A stretch of 15,003 bases of DNA from an uncultured Bacteroidales bacterium (GTDB lineage Bacteria > Bacteroidota > Bacteroidia > Bacteroidales > UBA932), in NCBI GenBank assembly GCA_937890845.1, contig CALADR010000186.1, forward strand, positions 1 through 15,003, written 5' to 3'. The notes below the pieces were generated by a model. That model saw nothing but the letters and a program-made list of their open reading frames with translations, searched no databases and had not been told where the DNA came from. How positions within the stretch are numbered: the first letter of the stretch is position 1; the number at the start of each line of letters is the position of its first letter. Both the position numbers and the translations under genes were made by a program. Below are positions 14,762 through 15,003 of this stretch, piece after piece.

Positions 14762-15003
14762 TGGGCCAGTTGAAAAATACACTTTCAAAAGAAGAAAGAC
14801 TTCACAGCAAGAATGATATAAACAAACTTCTTGCTGAAGGTAAATTCGGCAGTGCGACAACATTGAAATACTGTTTCCGCACTGCCAATGGTTTATCATA
14901 CAATAGGATACTTGTCTCTGTACCTAAAAGACTTTTCAAACGCGCAGTGAAAAGGAATCTTCTGAAACGCAGGCTAAGGGAAAGCTACAGACTCCAAAAA
15001 CAG
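14761..15003 (+). CDS. rnpA: Ribonuclease P protein component, 5' part
   Basis: 81 codons, cut by the window end; a full RnpA has roughly 110-140 residues. It opens with LSKEERLHSKNDINKLLAEGK (8-28), the usual start of the central cleft that binds the pre-tRNA leader. It continues with ILVSVPKRLFKRAVKRN (50-66) and LLKRRLRESYR (67-77); the RNR-type motif is present as KRNLLKRRLRE, which contacts the catalytic RNA. RnpA with RNase P RNA removes 5' leaders from tRNAs. ATG 14761 overlaps the TGA of the HemD-like gene (TGATG), so translation is probably coupled. In many Bacteroidota yidD follows next, but that lies beyond the window. Confidence 0.95.
   Translation, partial: MGQLKNTLSKEERLHSKNDINKLLAEGKFGSATTLKYCFRTANGLSYNRILVSVPKRLFKRAVKRNLLKRRLRESYRLQKQ

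Overview
The window looks like ordinary chromosome from a member of the Bacteroidota, most likely the order Bacteroidales; I cannot name the genus. Three things support this. Copies of the Bacteroidota -7 promoter box TAnnTTTG lie just upstream of most transcription units. The genome is moderately A+T-rich with little use of Shine-Dalgarno sites. Several families are typical of the phylum (DUF2723, DUF2721, DUF4271, a large repeat-bearing lipoprotein), and the rnpA neighbourhood has the order DUF4271-hemD-rnpA. I see no insertion sequence, phage gene, CRISPR array or defence island.

Layout. Positions 1-160 hold the 3' end of fabG (fatty acid synthesis) and its strong terminator. Positions 272-2159 hold a convergent pair that overlaps by 11 bases: comF on the plus strand and a GT4 glycosyltransferase on the minus strand. 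Positions 2249-3563 hold a secreted PAP2 phosphatase with an apparent C-terminal beta-barrel, then tRNA-Leu(UAA). Positions 3539-4280 hold a conserved-looking hypothetical gene on the minus strand and a divergent promoter region. Positions 4281-6607 hold a 753-residue lipoprotein with four diverged repeats, preceded by a perfect 13-bp inverted repeat and closed by a terminator it shares with pgk. Positions 6638-8977 hold pgk (minus) and an RNA methyltransferase (plus), read from back-to-back promoters. Positions 9001-12777 hold, on the minus strand, tRNA-Ala(GGC) and a two-gene DUF2723-DUF2721 membrane operon. Positions 12852-15003 hold a plus-strand operon, yciH/SUI1-DUF4271-hemD-rnpA, cut by the window end.

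How the genes relate. Most are housekeeping: glycolysis, translation and tRNA, tRNA processing by RNase P, and probably rRNA modification. The envelope genes (PAP2 barrel protein, repeat lipoprotein, GT4, DUF2723 GT-C-like protein) probably act on lipids, glycans or the cell surface. Nothing links them into a single system. The promoter boxes correct several gene starts: those of the hypothetical gene, pgk and the methyltransferase are shorter than the longest open frames.

No clearly new system is visible. The observations most worth checking are the lipoprotein repeats with their 5' hairpin, the outer-membrane-type PAP2 fusion, the strong Shine-Dalgarno coupling of the DUF2721 gene, and the HemD-like protein away from any other haem gene.
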